Shown here piece by piece: positions 16,284-24,817 of a stretch of 64,000 bases of DNA. Numbering within the stretch: position 1 is the stretch's first letter; the number at the start of each line of letters is the position of its first letter. The stretch comes from WLMZ01 sp038227995. GTDB lineage: Bacteria; Actinomycetota; Acidimicrobiia; Acidimicrobiales; Ilumatobacteraceae. The position numbers were made by a program, and so were the translations under genes. The stretch covers positions 26,557-90,556 of the forward strand of contig JBBRPP010000020.1 of assembly GCA_038227995.1 (NCBI GenBank). The letters run 5' to 3'. The notes below the pieces were generated by a model. It had not been told where the DNA came from. It searched no databases and saw only the letters and a program-made list of their open reading frames with translations.

Positions 16284-17201
16284 ATGCACCTCCTTCTCGA
16301 TCCGCTGCTCGTCGAGCAGCACGGCATCGTCACGCGGCGTCAGGCTCTCGGCGCCGCATGCTCACGCAACGAGATCGACCGACTACTCAAGCAGGGGCTC
16401 CTCGTCGCGCAACATCGCGGCGTGCTGCGCGATCCGGCGGCACCGTGCACGACCGAACAGCGAGCGATGGCTGCCGTTCTCGCCGGCGGGGACGGCGCGT
16501 TCGCCTCACATCGCATGGCGGTCGCGCTGCGAGGAATGCGGAACTATCGATGTGACCTCGCCGAAATCACCACGGTGCGGACCATCGAGCGCGGAGGGCT
16601 TCGAGCGCACAAGACACGGAGTGTGATCGAACCGACGAAACTTCGTGGCATCCCGACGTCGTCGCCGGCACGCACGTTGGTCGATTGCACCTCGGTGCTG
16701 AGCACCCCCACCGTCGCTCGTTTCGCCGAGACGTGGCTCTCGACGGCCGTGGTGAGTTTCGAAGACCTCGACGCCGAGATGAGGTTGTGGCGAAACCACA
16801 TCGGCGTCGCTGCCCTCAGGCGCATTCTCGACGGTCGCGATCTCGGTCGGTCCGAACCCGACTCGCCGGCGGAAGGTGACCTCGCTCGTCTGCTCATTCG
16901 CCACGGATTCCCGGCGCCAACGTTGCACCACGTCGTCACGATCGGGGCCGGCCTCACCTTTGAACTCGATTGGAGCTACCCGGACATCAGCGTGGCGTTC
17001 GAACTCGATGGATACGGAATTCATCTCCGGTCGCTGGACGCTTTCGAACACGATCGGTTTCGCGGCAACGAACTGACGATCGAGGGATGGCACGTCTTGC
17101 AATTCAGCAAGCGCCAGCTCACGAGGAGCCCGAAGACAGTGCTGAGCCAGGTCGAGCGCGCCGTCGCTGCCAACACACCGCGCCGGGTTGACCTGCCCTG
17201 A
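16284..17201 (+). CDS. AbiEi-like N-terminal plus DUF559 (Vsr-like nuclease fold) domain protein
   Basis: 305 residues. The N-terminal 60 residues (GIVTRRQALGAACSRNEIDRLLKQGLLVAQHRGVLRDP) resemble the winged helix of AbiEi-type antitoxin proteins. The C-terminal 110 residues resemble DUF559: SPAEGDLARLLIRHGFPAPTLHHVV, then FELDWSYPDISVAFELDGYGIHL and DRFRGNELTIEGWHVLQFS. Glu/Asp spacing there fits a PD-(D/E)xK nuclease core related to Vsr. Function is unknown and no AbiEii-like toxin partner is next to it. The gene is bracketed by two pairs of 45-bp palindromes, and its last nine codons are encoded by one of them. Confidence 0.75.
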   Translation: MHLLLDPLLVEQHGIVTRRQALGAACSRNEIDRLLKQGLLVAQHRGVLRDPAAPCTTEQRAMAAVLAGGDGAFASHRMAVALRGMRNYRCDLAEITTVRTIERGGLRAHKTRSVIEPTKLRGIPTSSPARTLVDCTSVLSTPTVARFAETWLSTAVVSFEDLDAEMRLWRNHIGVAALRRILDGRDLGRSEPDSPAEGDLARLLIRHGFPAPTLHHVVTIGAGLTFELDWSYPDISVAFELDGYGIHLRSLDAFEHDRFRGNELTIEGWHVLQFSKRQLTRSPKTVLSQVERAVAANTPRRVDLP

Positions 17202-17221
17202 ACAGGCGAATGCGGCGCGGT
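17177..17221. repeat. 45-bp palindromic repeat unit C, overlapping the 3' end of a gene
   Basis: Left arm ACCGCGCCGG (17177-17186) and right arm GCGGCGCGGT (17212-17221, one mismatch), spacing 25 bases. The first 25 bases encode the C-terminus TPRRVDLP and stop codon of the DUF559-like gene. Confidence 0.82.
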
Positions 17222-17248
17222 TGTTGGCGGGCCGTCGCCCGGAGGCGG

Positions 17249-17293
17249 ACCGCGCCGGGTTCACCGCCCGTACGGAGGCAAACCCGGCGCGGT
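17249..17293. repeat. 45-bp palindromic repeat unit D
   Basis: Arms ACCGCGCCGG (17249-17258) and CCGGCGCGGT (17284-17293), spacing 25 bases. It is the second unit on the downstream side of the DUF559-like gene, 27 bases after unit C; units A and B are likewise 27 bases apart. Confidence 0.85.
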
Positions 17294-17300
17294 TGTTGAC

Positions 17301-17333
17301 GGGACGACGCCGGGACGACGCCGGGACGACGCC
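17301..17333. repeat. 11-bp tandem repeat, three copies
   Basis: GGGACGACGCC is repeated exactly three times at 17301-17311, 17312-17322 and 17323-17333 and then decays into GGGGCGGCGAGC. It sits between the palindromic units and the GTG of the hydrolase at 17416. It is probably a slipped-strand expansion. Confidence 0.85.
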
Positions 17334-17415
17334 GGGGCGGCGAGCGGGTGCCGGCCCGGGCGGCGGGCCGGAGCAGCGCGCCGGCGGCAACCTGAAATCG
17401 GGCACAATGTGAGGC

Positions 17416-18135
17416 GTGAGCGCGCCGATCATCATCATCGTGGGGCGGTTGAGTCCCGAGGCCAAGAACGTGCGTGGTGACGCGTTTGCCTCGGGGCAGC
17501 GCTATTCGCTGGCGATCGAGCGGGCCGGCGGGATGCCGTTGATGCTGCCGCCGATCCCCGCGCTGCTCGATGGCCGGCTCGGCGAGTTGATCGGCCGCGT
17601 CGACGGGGTGCTGTTCCATGGCGGAGGCGACATCAGCCCCGAGTTGTACGGGCAGGCAGCGACAGCCGAGCAGCTGTACGGCATCGTTCGCGAGCACGAC
17701 GAGGTCGAGCTCGCCATGATGCGCGCGGCTATCGCGGCCGACCTCCCGGTGCTCGGTCTGTGCCGCGGGCTCCAAGTGCTCAACGTCGCGCTCGGGGGGA
17801 CGCTGCAGCAGGACATCGGCACCGAGGCACATTGGATGCAGTACCTGCCGGTCACGCTCGAGCCCGGGTGCAAGCTGGCCAAGGCGTTCGGCACCGACAG
17901 CCCCATCAACTGCCATCACGTGCACCACCAGGCGATCGACGAACTGGGCGACGGTCTGCGCGTGGTTGGTCGGGCCGCGGACGGCACGCTCGAGGCGGTC
18001 GAGCTCGACGGAGCGACGTGGGTCGTCGCAACCCAGTGGCATCCCGAGGACAATGCGGTCAGCGACGCCGAGCAGCAGAGCGTGTTCGACGAACTCGTTC
18101 GGCAAGCCGCAGCTGCGGCAACCGCTCGCCGCTGA
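17416..18135 (+). CDS. Gamma-glutamyl-gamma-aminobutyrate hydrolase family protein (peptidase C26)
   Basis: 239 residues of the PuuD-like class I amidotransferase fold. The nucleophile elbow is LPVLGLCRGLQVLNVALGG near residue 113 and the catalytic His-Glu is in VATQWHPED near residue 204. HHVHHQAID near residue 166 is also typical of the family. These enzymes release a product from gamma-glutamyl amines such as gamma-Glu-GABA in putrescine breakdown. The start is GTG at 17416; a CACAAT -10-like element at 17403 leaves almost no leader. A substrate link to the nearby permease is inference only. Confidence 0.87.
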   Translation: MSAPIIIIVGRLSPEAKNVRGDAFASGQRYSLAIERAGGMPLMLPPIPALLDGRLGELIGRVDGVLFHGGGDISPELYGQAATAEQLYGIVREHDEVELAMMRAAIAADLPVLGLCRGLQVLNVALGGTLQQDIGTEAHWMQYLPVTLEPGCKLAKAFGTDSPINCHHVHHQAIDELGDGLRVVGRAADGTLEAVELDGATWVVATQWHPEDNAVSDAEQQSVFDELVRQAAAAATARR

Positions 18136-18209
18136 GAACCGCTCGCTGCCGAAACCGTTCGCTGCGGCAACCGCTCGCCGCTGAGACCGGTCGGTGTTGA
18201 GTGCCGGCC

Positions 18210-19754
18210 CTACGGCGTCGCGGAGACGGCGACTGCTGGGACGTGAGCGACGTTGACGACGTGGTTGCTGGCGTCGATCAACCAGCCGGGGAAGAAGCCG
18301 ATCAGCAGCGTGAACGCCACGCACAGGCCGATCGCGATGCCCGACGAGAGCGGGACCCGCACCGGCTCGCGCGCGTCGTCGGTGGCTTCGGGGTCGGCGA
18401 GCCACACGCTGATCATGATCCGCAGGTAGAGGTACGCACCGATCACAGCCGACACCATCGCGATGATCGCCAGGGCGTAGCTGTGCTCTTCGACGGCCGC
18501 CTGGATCACGCCGAACTTGGCGATGAACCCGGACGTCAGCGGCACGCCGGCCTGGGCCAGCAGGAACACCGTCAACGCGAGCGCCAACATCGGCTTCTGC
18601 TTCGACAGACCGCGGAACGACGACAGGTCGGTCTCGCCGTCGCCGGTACGGCTGACCAGGGTGACGACGCCGAAGGTGCCGAGCGTCAGCACCGAGTACA
18701 ACAGCAGGTACATCATCGAGCTGGACATGCCGGTGCGGGTCGAGCCGCCGACGTGACCCGCTGCCTCGACGCCGATCAGGATGAAGCCGGCGTGGCTGAT
18801 CGACGAGTACGCGAGCATCCGCTTGACGTTGGTCTGGACGACGGCCGAGATCGCGCCGACGCACAACGTCAGGACCGCGATGGTCCAGATGACGGGCTGC
18901 CAGTCGTCTTTCCAGTTCGGGAGGGCGACAACCAACACGCGCAGCATCGCCGCGAACGCCGCAGCCTTGCCGACCGATGCCATGAACGCGGTGACCGGTG
19001 TGGGCGCGCCTTGGTAGACGTCGGGCGCCCAGAAATGGAACGGTGATGCGGCGACCTTGAAGCACAGACCGACGATGAGCAGACCCACGCCGACGAGCAC
19101 CAACGCATCGTTGCGATGGGCCGGCACGTTGTCGAACGCAGCGAGGATCTTGCTGAAGTTGGTCGAGCCCGTGCTGCCGTAGATCAGCGCGATGCCATAC
19201 AGGAAGAACGCCGACGAGAACCCACCGAGCACGAAGTACTTGATGCCGGCTTCCTGGCTCTCGGTGCGCCGACGATGACTGGCGGCGAGGACGTACAGCG
19301 CGATGGACAGCGTCTCCAGGCCCAGGAACAGCACGATCAGATCGTTCGACATGACCATCACCACGCCACCGAGCGCAGCCATGAGATACAGCCCGTAGAT
19401 CTCGGGCCCGTCCATGCCCTCGCGACGGAGGTAGTCGTCGGTGATCAGCGCGGTGAGGATCACGCCAACGCAGATGGTGATCGTGCCGAACATCGAGAAC
19501 GCGTCGAACGACAGCGCGCCACCGACGAGCACCTTGGTGCCGTGCTTGCTCACCTGATGCCACTGGATGAACGTCATCACGAGTGCGCCGATGCCGACAG
19601 CGACCGTCGCCCACGCGTACATTCGCTTCGGCCAGCGTGGTGTGAGCGCCGCGCCGACGAGCAGGGCGAGTCCGCCACCGAGCAGCACCAGCAGCGGTGT
19701 GAGGGCGAACCAGTCGATGTGTGGGGCGACGAACTTCAGGTCAGCGCCGATCAT
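18210..19754 (-). CDS. nuoN: NADH-quinone oxidoreductase subunit N, second complex I copy
   Basis: Antiporter-like proton-pumping subunit, 514 residues and 14 helices. The key Glu is in FLGLETLSIALYVLAAS, the pumping Lys in FKVAASPFHFWAPDVYQGAPTPV, and the second conserved Lys in TNVKRMLAYSSISHAGFIL. It is the last gene of the 20.7-kb leftward cluster and overlaps nuoM by four bases. The 74 bases between its stop and the hydrolase stop at 18135 contain near-copies of AACCGCTCGC but no convincing terminator hairpin. Confidence 0.96.
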   Translation of the reverse strand: MIGADLKFVAPHIDWFALTPLLVLLGGGLALLVGAALTPRWPKRMYAWATVAVGIGALVMTFIQWHQVSKHGTKVLVGGALSFDAFSMFGTITICVGVILTALITDDYLRREGMDGPEIYGLYLMAALGGVVMVMSNDLIVLFLGLETLSIALYVLAASHRRRTESQEAGIKYFVLGGFSSAFFLYGIALIYGSTGSTNFSKILAAFDNVPAHRNDALVLVGVGLLIVGLCFKVAASPFHFWAPDVYQGAPTPVTAFMASVGKAAAFAAMLRVLVVALPNWKDDWQPVIWTIAVLTLCVGAISAVVQTNVKRMLAYSSISHAGFILIGVEAAGHVGGSTRTGMSSSMMYLLLYSVLTLGTFGVVTLVSRTGDGETDLSSFRGLSKQKPMLALALTVFLLAQAGVPLTSGFIAKFGVIQAAVEEHSYALAIIAMVSAVIGAYLYLRIMISVWLADPEATDDAREPVRVPLSSGIAIGLCVAFTLLIGFFPGWLIDASNHVVNVAHVPAVAVSATP

Positions 19755-21331
19755 GGCTGGGTCCCGTCTTCTGCCGCTGGTTGGGCCGACGGCGGTTGCG
19801 GGTCGTAGTAGCCGCCATGGGTGATCAGTGATTTCACACTCGGCTCGATGCGATCGAGCAATGGCTTGGGATACACGCCGACGAACACGATGGCTGCGAT
19901 GAACGGCAGCAGCACCATGCCCTCCTTCCAGCGCAGTTCGGGGAACGTCTTGTTCTCTTCATCGGGCTCGCCGTGGAACACACGCTGGTAAGCCCACAGC
20001 AGATACAGCGCGGCGAGGATCACACCGCTGGCGGCGACCACCGTCCACCAACGGGCGGTGAAGAACGAACCGATAAGGATCAGGAACTCGCCGACGAACC
20101 CGTTCAATCCCGGCACGCCGATGGACGACAGCATGATCACGGTGAACGCTGCGGCGAAGACCGGGGCGACCGTCTGGATGCCCTTCAGCTTGGCGATCTC
20201 GCGGGTGTGGCGACGTTCGTAGATCATGCCGACCATCAAGAACAGCGCACCGGTGGACACACCGTGGTTGATCATCTGCAGCACACCACCCGTCACCGAT
20301 TGCGACGTGAACGCGAAGATGCCGAGCATGATGAAGCCGAGGTGGGCGACCGACGAGTACGCGACCAGTCGTTTGAGGTCCTTCTGCATCGTGGCCGCGA
20401 TCGCTCCGTAGAGGATGCCGATCACCGCCAGCGTGAGGAAGATCGCCCGGCTGTGGCGCGCCGCCTCGGGGAACAGATAGATGCCGAAGCGCAGGAAACC
20501 GTACGTGCCGAGCTTCAGCATGACGCCGGCGAGGACGACCGACCCGGCGGTCGGCGCCTGGGTGTGCGCGTCGGGGAGCCACGTGTGCAGCGGGAACATC
20601 GGGACCTTGACCGCGAACGCGATCGCGAAGGCGAAGAACAACCACCGTGCGGTGTTGGAGGCGATGTTGCCCTTGGTCGCGATCTCGACCAGGTCGAACG
20701 ACACGTGACCGATGCTGCCCTTGGCAAGGAACACGGTGGCGATGATGCCGACGAGCATGAAGGCCGACCCGAACATCGTGTACAGGAAGAATTTGGTGGC
20801 GGCGTAGACCCGCTTGTCGTAACCCCAGCCACCGATGAGGAAGTACATCGGCACGAGCACGATCTCGAAGAAGATGAAGAACAGGAACAGGTCGAGGCTG
20901 AGGAAGCTGCCCATCACGCCGGCCTCGAGCAGCAACAGCCAGGCGAGGTACTGCTTCTCATCGTGATGCGGATCGACGCCGATGATCGCGAGCGGGAACA
21001 GCACCGCGGTGAGCACGACGAGGAACAGCGAGATGCCGTCGACGCCGAGATGCCAGCTGATGCCCCACGCTGTGATCCACTCGTGATGGCTGCTGAACTG
21101 GAAGTCGGCGGTGTGAGTCTTGAACGACGCGAGCATCCAGACGCTGAGTGCACCGGTGAAGACGCTGGCGAGGATGGCGGCGAGCTTGACGAACTCGGGC
21201 CGCTTCTTCGTCATGATGCCGACGACGACGGCGCCGAACGCCGGCACCAGGATCAGCGCGGTCAGGATCGGGAAATGCCCGCCCTTCAACGACTCGGCGG
21301 TGTCCGCGGCAGCGAGTGCGGAGGCGATCAT
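19751..21331 (-). CDS. nuoM: NADH-quinone oxidoreductase subunit M, second complex I copy
   Basis: Antiporter-like proton-pumping subunit, 526 residues. Conserved charged residues are visible: Glu in FFEIVLVPMYFLIGGWG, Lys in FAVKVPMFPLHTWLPDAH and Lys in MQKDLKRLVAYSSVAHLGF. I chose the ATG at 21331, which overlaps the nuoL stop (ATGA), over the ATG nine codons upstream. A short acidic and Pro-rich tail (PQPPSAQPAAEDG) ends the protein. Confidence 0.95.
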   Translation of the reverse strand: MIASALAAADTAESLKGGHFPILTALILVPAFGAVVVGIMTKKRPEFVKLAAILASVFTGALSVWMLASFKTHTADFQFSSHHEWITAWGISWHLGVDGISLFLVVLTAVLFPLAIIGVDPHHDEKQYLAWLLLLEAGVMGSFLSLDLFLFFIFFEIVLVPMYFLIGGWGYDKRVYAATKFFLYTMFGSAFMLVGIIATVFLAKGSIGHVSFDLVEIATKGNIASNTARWLFFAFAIAFAVKVPMFPLHTWLPDAHTQAPTAGSVVLAGVMLKLGTYGFLRFGIYLFPEAARHSRAIFLTLAVIGILYGAIAATMQKDLKRLVAYSSVAHLGFIMLGIFAFTSQSVTGGVLQMINHGVSTGALFLMVGMIYERRHTREIAKLKGIQTVAPVFAAAFTVIMLSSIGVPGLNGFVGEFLILIGSFFTARWWTVVAASGVILAALYLLWAYQRVFHGEPDEENKTFPELRWKEGMVLLPFIAAIVFVGVYPKPLLDRIEPSVKSLITHGGYYDPQPPSAQPAAEDGTQP

Positions 21332-23244
21332 TGGACCACCCCACGAATGAAGAACCATGCCATCAACAGGACGACGCCGACGCCGATGAGCGCAGCGTAG
21401 GTTCGCACCATGCCGCTCTGGCCCTTGCGGATGACGCCGGCCGTGGCCTGCACCGCCTTGCCGGCTCCGTTGACAGCGCCGTCGACGACGTTGGCGTCGA
21501 ACCAGGCCACACCTTCGAAGCTGTCACGACCGGGACCACCCATGAAGGCTGTGATCGTCTTGTCGTAGTACCAGCCGTTGGCGAGAACAGTCGGCTCGAC
21601 GGCCTTGATCCGATGTCGGGAGTAGACGAAGTAGGCGATCCCGATGCCGAGGATCGCGCCACACGTCGCGATCAGCGCGAACAGCCACTTGCTGTCCTCG
21701 GTCGAGTTCTTGACCGTGCGCTCGCCGATGCCGACGACGGGCTCGAGCCACGACGACAGCTTCTTGGTCGAGTCGTTGAACGGCAGGTTCAGGGCACCAC
21801 CGACGATCGCGAGGCCGGCCAGCACGATCAGCGGAGCGAGCATCAGCTTCGGGCTCTCGTGGGGATGGATCTCGCCGTGCGCGCCGTTCTCTTCGGCGTG
21901 ATCGTTCCAGCGGGCCTCGCCGAAGAACACCATGATCACCTGACGCGTCATGTAGTACGCCGTCAGCAAGGCCGTGATCAGTCCGAGCGCCCACAGGATC
22001 GGGCTCTTGTCGAACGCGTACAGCAGGATCTCGTCCTTCGACCAGAAGCCGGAGAACGGCGGCACGCCGGCGATCGCCAGCCAGCCGACGATGAAGGTGC
22101 CGGCGGTGATCGGCATCAGCTTGCGCAGCGCACCCATTCGGCGCATGTCCTGTTCGTCGTGCATACCGTGGATGACGGACCCCGATCCGAGGAACAGCAG
22201 CGCCTTGAAGAAGGCGTGGGTGACCATGTGGAAGATCGCAGCGACATATGCATGCGACCCGATGGCCAAGAACATGTAACCCAGTTGGCTCACCGTCGAG
22301 TAGGCGAGGACCTTCTTGATGTCGGTCTGGGCAACGGCGATCGTCGCCGCGAACAGTGCCGTGGCGACGCCGATCACCGCGATCAATGTCGATGCCCACG
22401 GTGTGGCGAAGCTGATCAGCGGACTCATGCGCGTCATCAGGAACACGCCGGCGGTGACCATCGTGGCGGCGTGGATGAGAGCCGACACGGGCGTCGGTCC
22501 TTCCATCGCGTCGGGCAGCCAGATGTACAACGGCAACTGGGCGCTCTTGCCACACGCACCGACGAACAGCATCAACACGATGACGGTCGCAACCGTCTTG
22601 GTGATCTGACCACCGGCACCGTTGTGCAGGCTGTTGATCCGGTCGTAGTCGAGCGAGCCGATGAACTTGAACGCGACGAACATCGCGATCATGAACCCGA
22701 AGTCGCCGACGCGGTTGGTGACGAATGCCTTCTTGCCGGCGGTGGCGGCGGAATCGCGAGTGCACCAGAAGCTGATCAGGAAGTACGAGCACGTGCCGAC
22801 GCCTTCCCAGCCGAGGAACGTGACGAGCAGGTTCTGGCCGAGGACCAGCATCAGCATGCTGAACACGAACAGGTTCAGGTACAGGAAGAACTTGCTGAAC
22901 TTCGGGTCGCCGTGCATGTAGCCGATGGCGTACAGGTGGATCAGCGAGCCGATGCCGGTGATGAACAACACCATCGTGATCGACAACGGATCGACGAGGA
23001 ACGCGAGGTCGACCTTCAAGTTCGCGACGGGCAGCCAGGTGAACAGCGTCTTCACGTGGTGCCGTTCTTCAGTGGTCTTCGACATCAGGTCGAGGAAGAC
23101 ACCCACACCGACGGCGAACGCGGACGCCGTCATCAACGTCGCCAGGTAGCCGGCCTTCGGTTCGCCGAGGCGGCGACCGAACACCAGGATGATCAGGAAC
23201 CCGGCCAGCGGCAGGGCAGGGATGAGCCAAACGACATCGAGCAT
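21328..23244 (-). CDS. nuoL: NADH-quinone oxidoreductase subunit L, second complex I copy
   Basis: The largest antiporter-like subunit, 638 residues. It begins MLDVVWLIPALPLAGFLIIL. The conserved Glu is in GWEGVGTCSYFLISFW, the Lys in KSAQLPLYIWLPDAMEGPTPV, and QTDIKKVLAYSTVSQLGYM follows. The C-terminal third contains the long lateral amphipathic helix region and a final anchoring helix (TYAALIGVGVVLLMAWFFI). It lies three bases after nuoK and overlaps nuoM by four. Confidence 0.96.
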   Translation of the reverse strand: MLDVVWLIPALPLAGFLIILVFGRRLGEPKAGYLATLMTASAFAVGVGVFLDLMSKTTEERHHVKTLFTWLPVANLKVDLAFLVDPLSITMVLFITGIGSLIHLYAIGYMHGDPKFSKFFLYLNLFVFSMLMLVLGQNLLVTFLGWEGVGTCSYFLISFWCTRDSAATAGKKAFVTNRVGDFGFMIAMFVAFKFIGSLDYDRINSLHNGAGGQITKTVATVIVLMLFVGACGKSAQLPLYIWLPDAMEGPTPVSALIHAATMVTAGVFLMTRMSPLISFATPWASTLIAVIGVATALFAATIAVAQTDIKKVLAYSTVSQLGYMFLAIGSHAYVAAIFHMVTHAFFKALLFLGSGSVIHGMHDEQDMRRMGALRKLMPITAGTFIVGWLAIAGVPPFSGFWSKDEILLYAFDKSPILWALGLITALLTAYYMTRQVIMVFFGEARWNDHAEENGAHGEIHPHESPKLMLAPLIVLAGLAIVGGALNLPFNDSTKKLSSWLEPVVGIGERTVKNSTEDSKWLFALIATCGAILGIGIAYFVYSRHRIKAVEPTVLANGWYYDKTITAFMGGPGRDSFEGVAWFDANVVDGAVNGAGKAVQATAGVIRKGQSGMVRTYAALIGVGVVLLMAWFFIRGVVQ

Positions 23245-23247
23245 TGG

Positions 23248-23568
23248 TCAGCCCTTCAACTCGGCAAGGTCGTCGGCTGTGGCACTCGGCCGCTTGCGCA
23301 GGATGGACACGATGATGCCGAGGCCGACGACGACTTCCGCCGCGGCCACCACCATCACGAAGAACACGGTTGTCTGTCCACCGATGTCGCCGAGCTTCTT
23401 GGCGAGGGCGACGAAGCTGAGGTTGACGGCGTTGAGCATGAGCTCGACACACATGAACATGATCAGCGGGTTGCGGCGCACGAGCACGCCGACGGTGCCG
23501 ATCGTGAACAGCAAGGCTGCGAGCAGGAGATACCACGTCGTGGTCGGGGTGATGCGAGCGAGGATCAC
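23248..23568 (-). CDS. nuoK: NADH-quinone oxidoreductase subunit K, second complex I copy
   Basis: Three-helix subunit of 106 residues. Conserved membrane glutamates are in MFMCVELMLNAVNLSFVAL and FVMVVAAAEVVVGLGI. The start is GTG at 23568, overlapping the nuoJ stop (GTGA). It ends in a charged tail RKRPSATADDLAELKG; the last residues (ELKG) resemble the ending of the first NuoK (EMKG). Confidence 0.96.
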   Translation of the reverse strand: MILARITPTTTWYLLLAALLFTIGTVGVLVRRNPLIMFMCVELMLNAVNLSFVALAKKLGDIGGQTTVFFVMVVAAAEVVVGLGIIVSILRKRPSATADDLAELKG

Positions 23569-24149
23569 TTCGAGCCCACCTTGTCGTTGCGCGCTTCGGC
23601 CTCGTCGGCGGATTCGTTGGGGCCGCTCTTGCCCGGACGACGCGCCAGCATCACGGTGCCGACCACGGCGATGACGAGGAGCACCGAGGTGATCTCGAAC
23701 GCGAAGACGTGGTTGCTGAAGAGGTCGTTGGCGAGCTGCTTGATGTTGGAGTCATGATCGCCCGTGGTTGCCGTTTGGATGCCGGTGCTGCGGACGACGA
23801 TGGTCTTGCGGGACTTGACGATCGCGGCCGACAGCAGACCGAGCAACCCGACCCCGACGATTCCGGCGAGCGGTCGCTGGACCTTGATCGGATCGATGCG
23901 CAACGACTCTGCGCTGTCGACACCGAGCAACATGATGACGAACAGGAACAGCACGACGATGGCGCCGGCGTACACGATGACCTGAACGGCCGCCAGGAAG
24001 TGAGCGTCCTGGGCGACGTACAGCACGGCGACACCGAACAGCGTCAGCACGAGGCTGAGCGCGGCATGCACCGGGTGCGAGCGGACGATGACGCCGACCG
24101 CTCCGGCCAGGATCATCGCGGCCGCGCAGATGAACACGAACAACTGCAT
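23565..24149 (-). CDS. nuoJ: NADH-quinone oxidoreductase subunit J, second complex I copy
   Basis: 194-residue membrane subunit. The helix-3 signature is DAHFLAAVQVIVYAGAIVVLFLFVIMLLG. Five helices are followed by a hydrophilic tail of about 25 residues rich in charges (GPNESADEAEARNDKVGSK), which is absent from the first NuoJ. It is two bases downstream of nuoI and overlaps nuoK by four bases. Confidence 0.95.
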   Translation of the reverse strand: MQLFVFICAAAMILAGAVGVIVRSHPVHAALSLVLTLFGVAVLYVAQDAHFLAAVQVIVYAGAIVVLFLFVIMLLGVDSAESLRIDPIKVQRPLAGIVGVGLLGLLSAAIVKSRKTIVVRSTGIQTATTGDHDSNIKQLANDLFSNHVFAFEITSVLLVIAVVGTVMLARRPGKSGPNESADEAEARNDKVGSK

Positions 24150-24151
24150 CG

Positions 24152-24817
24152 TTACTTGTCCTGTGTCGCTTTGTCTCGGGTGTCCTGAGCCGGCTCGGCT
24201 GCGCGCACGCCGTAACCCAACTCGCCGCTCCAGCCGGGAATGCCTTCGAAGCCGGCATCACCGCTGGGCGCGGTCGCGCGCATCCAACCGCTGGTGTGCT
24301 CGTCTTCGCCCTCGCGCCAGTCTTCCCACGGCAGGTGCTGTGGCTTGCCGTCGTCGCCGACCAGCAGTTCGTTCTTGGTGTAGATCGCGTCCTGGCGGTT
24401 GGTGAAGCTGAACTCGAACAGCTTGGTCTCGGTGATCGCCTCGGTGGGGCACGCCTCGACACACAGGTCGCAATGGATGCAGCGAAGATAGTTGATCTCG
24501 TAGACGAAGCCGAACCGCTCGCCGGGTGACGTCGGCGTGTCGGGGTCGTTGTCGGCACCGCGCACGTAGATGCACTTGGCCGGGCACACGCCCGCGCACA
24601 GTTCGCAACCGATGCACTTCTCCATGCCGTCTTCGTACCGGTTCAGCACGTGGCGGCCGTGCAGGCGTTCGGGCTTGGGCGCCTTCTCGTCGCCGTGAAC
24701 ACCCTTGTCCGCGTCCTTCTTGGCAACACGTCCACCGGAGTAGGACTTGGTGATGCGCTTGCCACCGAAGAGACGGTGCTGCTTGATCGTGACGACAAAT
24801 CCGTCGAGGTAACCCAT
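24152..24817 (-). CDS. nuoI: NADH-quinone oxidoreductase subunit I, second complex I copy (2x[4Fe-4S])
   Basis: 221 residues. Cluster motifs KCIGCELCAGVCPAKC near residue 66 and RCIHCDLCVEACPTEA near 112 bind N6a and N6b. I chose the ATG at 24817, which overlaps the nuoH stop (TGATG); the frame upstream is a shadow of nuoH. A C-terminal extension of about 60 residues beyond the core (DEHTSGWMRATAPSGDAGFEG) is common in actinobacterial NuoI. Confidence 0.96.
   Translation of the reverse strand: MGYLDGFVVTIKQHRLFGGKRITKSYSGGRVAKKDADKGVHGDEKAPKPERLHGRHVLNRYEDGMEKCIGCELCAGVCPAKCIYVRGADNDPDTPTSPGERFGFVYEINYLRCIHCDLCVEACPTEAITETKLFEFSFTNRQDAIYTKNELLVGDDGKPQHLPWEDWREGEDEHTSGWMRATAPSGDAGFEGIPGWSGELGYGVRAAEPAQDTRDKATQDK

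Noticed and set aside
16124..17293. Insertion sequence with terminal inverted repeats
   Set aside because: The palindromes are self-contained units, not a left/right inverted pair, no target duplication was seen, and the encoded protein has no transposase motif.
17119..19614. 831-codon minus-strand frame spanning the hydrolase and nuoN
   Set aside because: It runs through two real genes in other frames and through the palindromic repeats; Arg/Ala/Pro-rich with no domain.
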